Assembly (NCBI GenBank): GCA_005788175.1
Contig: SXYX01000008.1
Span: 1-64,000 of the forward strand
DNA length: 64,000 nucleotides
Reading direction: 5' to 3'
Source: Acidobacteriota bacterium
GTDB lineage: Bacteria > Acidobacteriota > Holophagae > Holophagales > Holophagaceae
This document shows, piece after piece, positions 63,664 through 64,000 of this stretch. Every line of letters starts with the position of its first letter. Position 1 is the stretch's first letter. The notes beneath the pieces are model-generated. The model saw only the letters and a list, made by a program, of their open reading frames with translations. It ran no database searches and was not told the DNA's origin. The translations under genes were made by a program, and so were the position numbers.

Positions 63664-63990
63664 TTACCGATTACCTTCACGACTGAAGACCTTGATTTCA
63701 ACTTCGACGCCAGCAGGCAAGTCGAGTCTCATGAGGGTGTCCACCGTGTTTTGATTGGGTTGGAGAATGTCGAGTAAGCGTTTATGAGTACGAATTTCAA
63801 ATTGATCACGTGACTTTTTATCTACGTGAGGAGACCTGAGAACAGTGTATTTGTTGATGCGCGTTGGCAAAGGAATAGGGCCTGCTACAAGCGCACCAGT
63901 GCGCTTAGCGGTTTCTACAATTTCTCTAGCGCTTTGATCAAGTAAACGATGATCAAAAGCGCGCAAACGGATGCGGATGTTATCCTTCAT
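63664..63990 (-). CDS. rpsJ: 30S ribosomal protein S10
   Basis: The 108-residue product has [41 protein letters not shown] and [23 protein letters not shown], the S10/NusE core that also joins NusB in antitermination. It is the first visible gene of the S10 operon. The promoter and any upstream tufA/fusA lie outside the window. Confidence 0.97.
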   Translation of the reverse strand: MKDNIRIRLRAFDHRLLDQSAREIVETAKRTGALVAGPIPLPTRINKYTVLRSPHVDKKSRDQFEIRTHKRLLDILQPNQNTVDTLMRLDLPAGVEVEIKVFSREGNR

Positions 63991-64000
63991 GTTCTCTCCA

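Noticed and set aside
1-64000. Mobile elements, prophage, toxin-antitoxin, CRISPR or defence system
   Set aside because: None seen: no transposase, integrase, repeat-spacer array, or defence-type domain; all sizeable genes are housekeeping, metabolic or envelope genes.

Overview
This window is one contiguous, very compact stretch of a Gram-negative bacterial chromosome, AT-leaning by eye (composition not computed). An envelope with an outer membrane is indicated by a BamD-type lipoprotein, a FadL-like beta-barrel and further lipoprotein or signal-peptide genes. Most starts carry AGGAG-type ribosome binding sites. Genes often overlap by 1 to 4 bases, and three convergent pairs share a TTAA tetranucleotide as reciprocal stop codons. 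The phylum cannot be fixed by eye. The arginine genes, especially the ArgG type and the N-acylornithine carbamoyltransferase, recall Bacteroidota/Acidobacteriota-type gene sets, while the rest is generic Gram-negative housekeeping. I see no phage, insertion sequence, CRISPR array or defence island.

Layout. Positions 1-25 hold the 5' end of a serine-type tRNA. From 5.2 kb down to 0.2 kb on the minus strand runs purM-frr-(TSUP permease)-(small membrane protein)-(FadL-like porin)-rlmB. Plus-strand folE and a superoxide dismutase follow, the latter with a palindrome over its promoter, then minus-strand mrp. Plus-strand translation genes come next: rplY, pth, rpsF, rpsR and a membrane protein. A minus-strand group prfB-copper ATPase-methyltransferase is followed by plus-strand bamD, rlmN, trmD and rplS, then minus-strand ubiD. 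Plus-strand rplU, rpmA, obgE, nadD, rsfS, gdhA and a GspF/PilC-type protein complete the first 25 kb.

From 26.0 to 36.6 kb lies the most distinctive region. It contains minus-strand argR, two overlapping ArgR-box-like operators, and a tightly overlapped operon argD-argF'-argB-argE-argH-argG-(P-loop protein)-argC, followed by an M20 peptidase and acetyl-CoA synthetase. The carbamoyltransferase is of the N-acylornithine type and carries Pro at residue 90. That residue is reported to set N-succinyl- rather than N-acetyl-ornithine specificity. The operon therefore likely makes citrulline and arginine through N-succinylated intermediates. No argA or argJ is visible. The unrecognised P-loop protein sits translationally coupled between argG and argC and is the obvious candidate for an undescribed arginine-pathway function, possibly the missing acylation step.

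From 38.6 to 49.1 kb are a nucleoside phosphorylase, a large unknown lipoprotein, a LysM/M23 peptidase, moaC, a HAD phosphatase and a dicarboxylate symporter (all minus). Plus-strand genes follow: a fatty-acid desaturase, lpdA, an Mpo1-like protein and a CYTH protein. The 49.1-49.6 kb gap holds terminators and a 53-codon gene missed by the ORF track. From 49.6 kb to the end, on the minus strand, is the fused S10-spc-alpha ribosomal protein cluster, rpsJ to rplQ, including rpmJ (too short for the track), secY, adk, infA and rpoA, read right to left.
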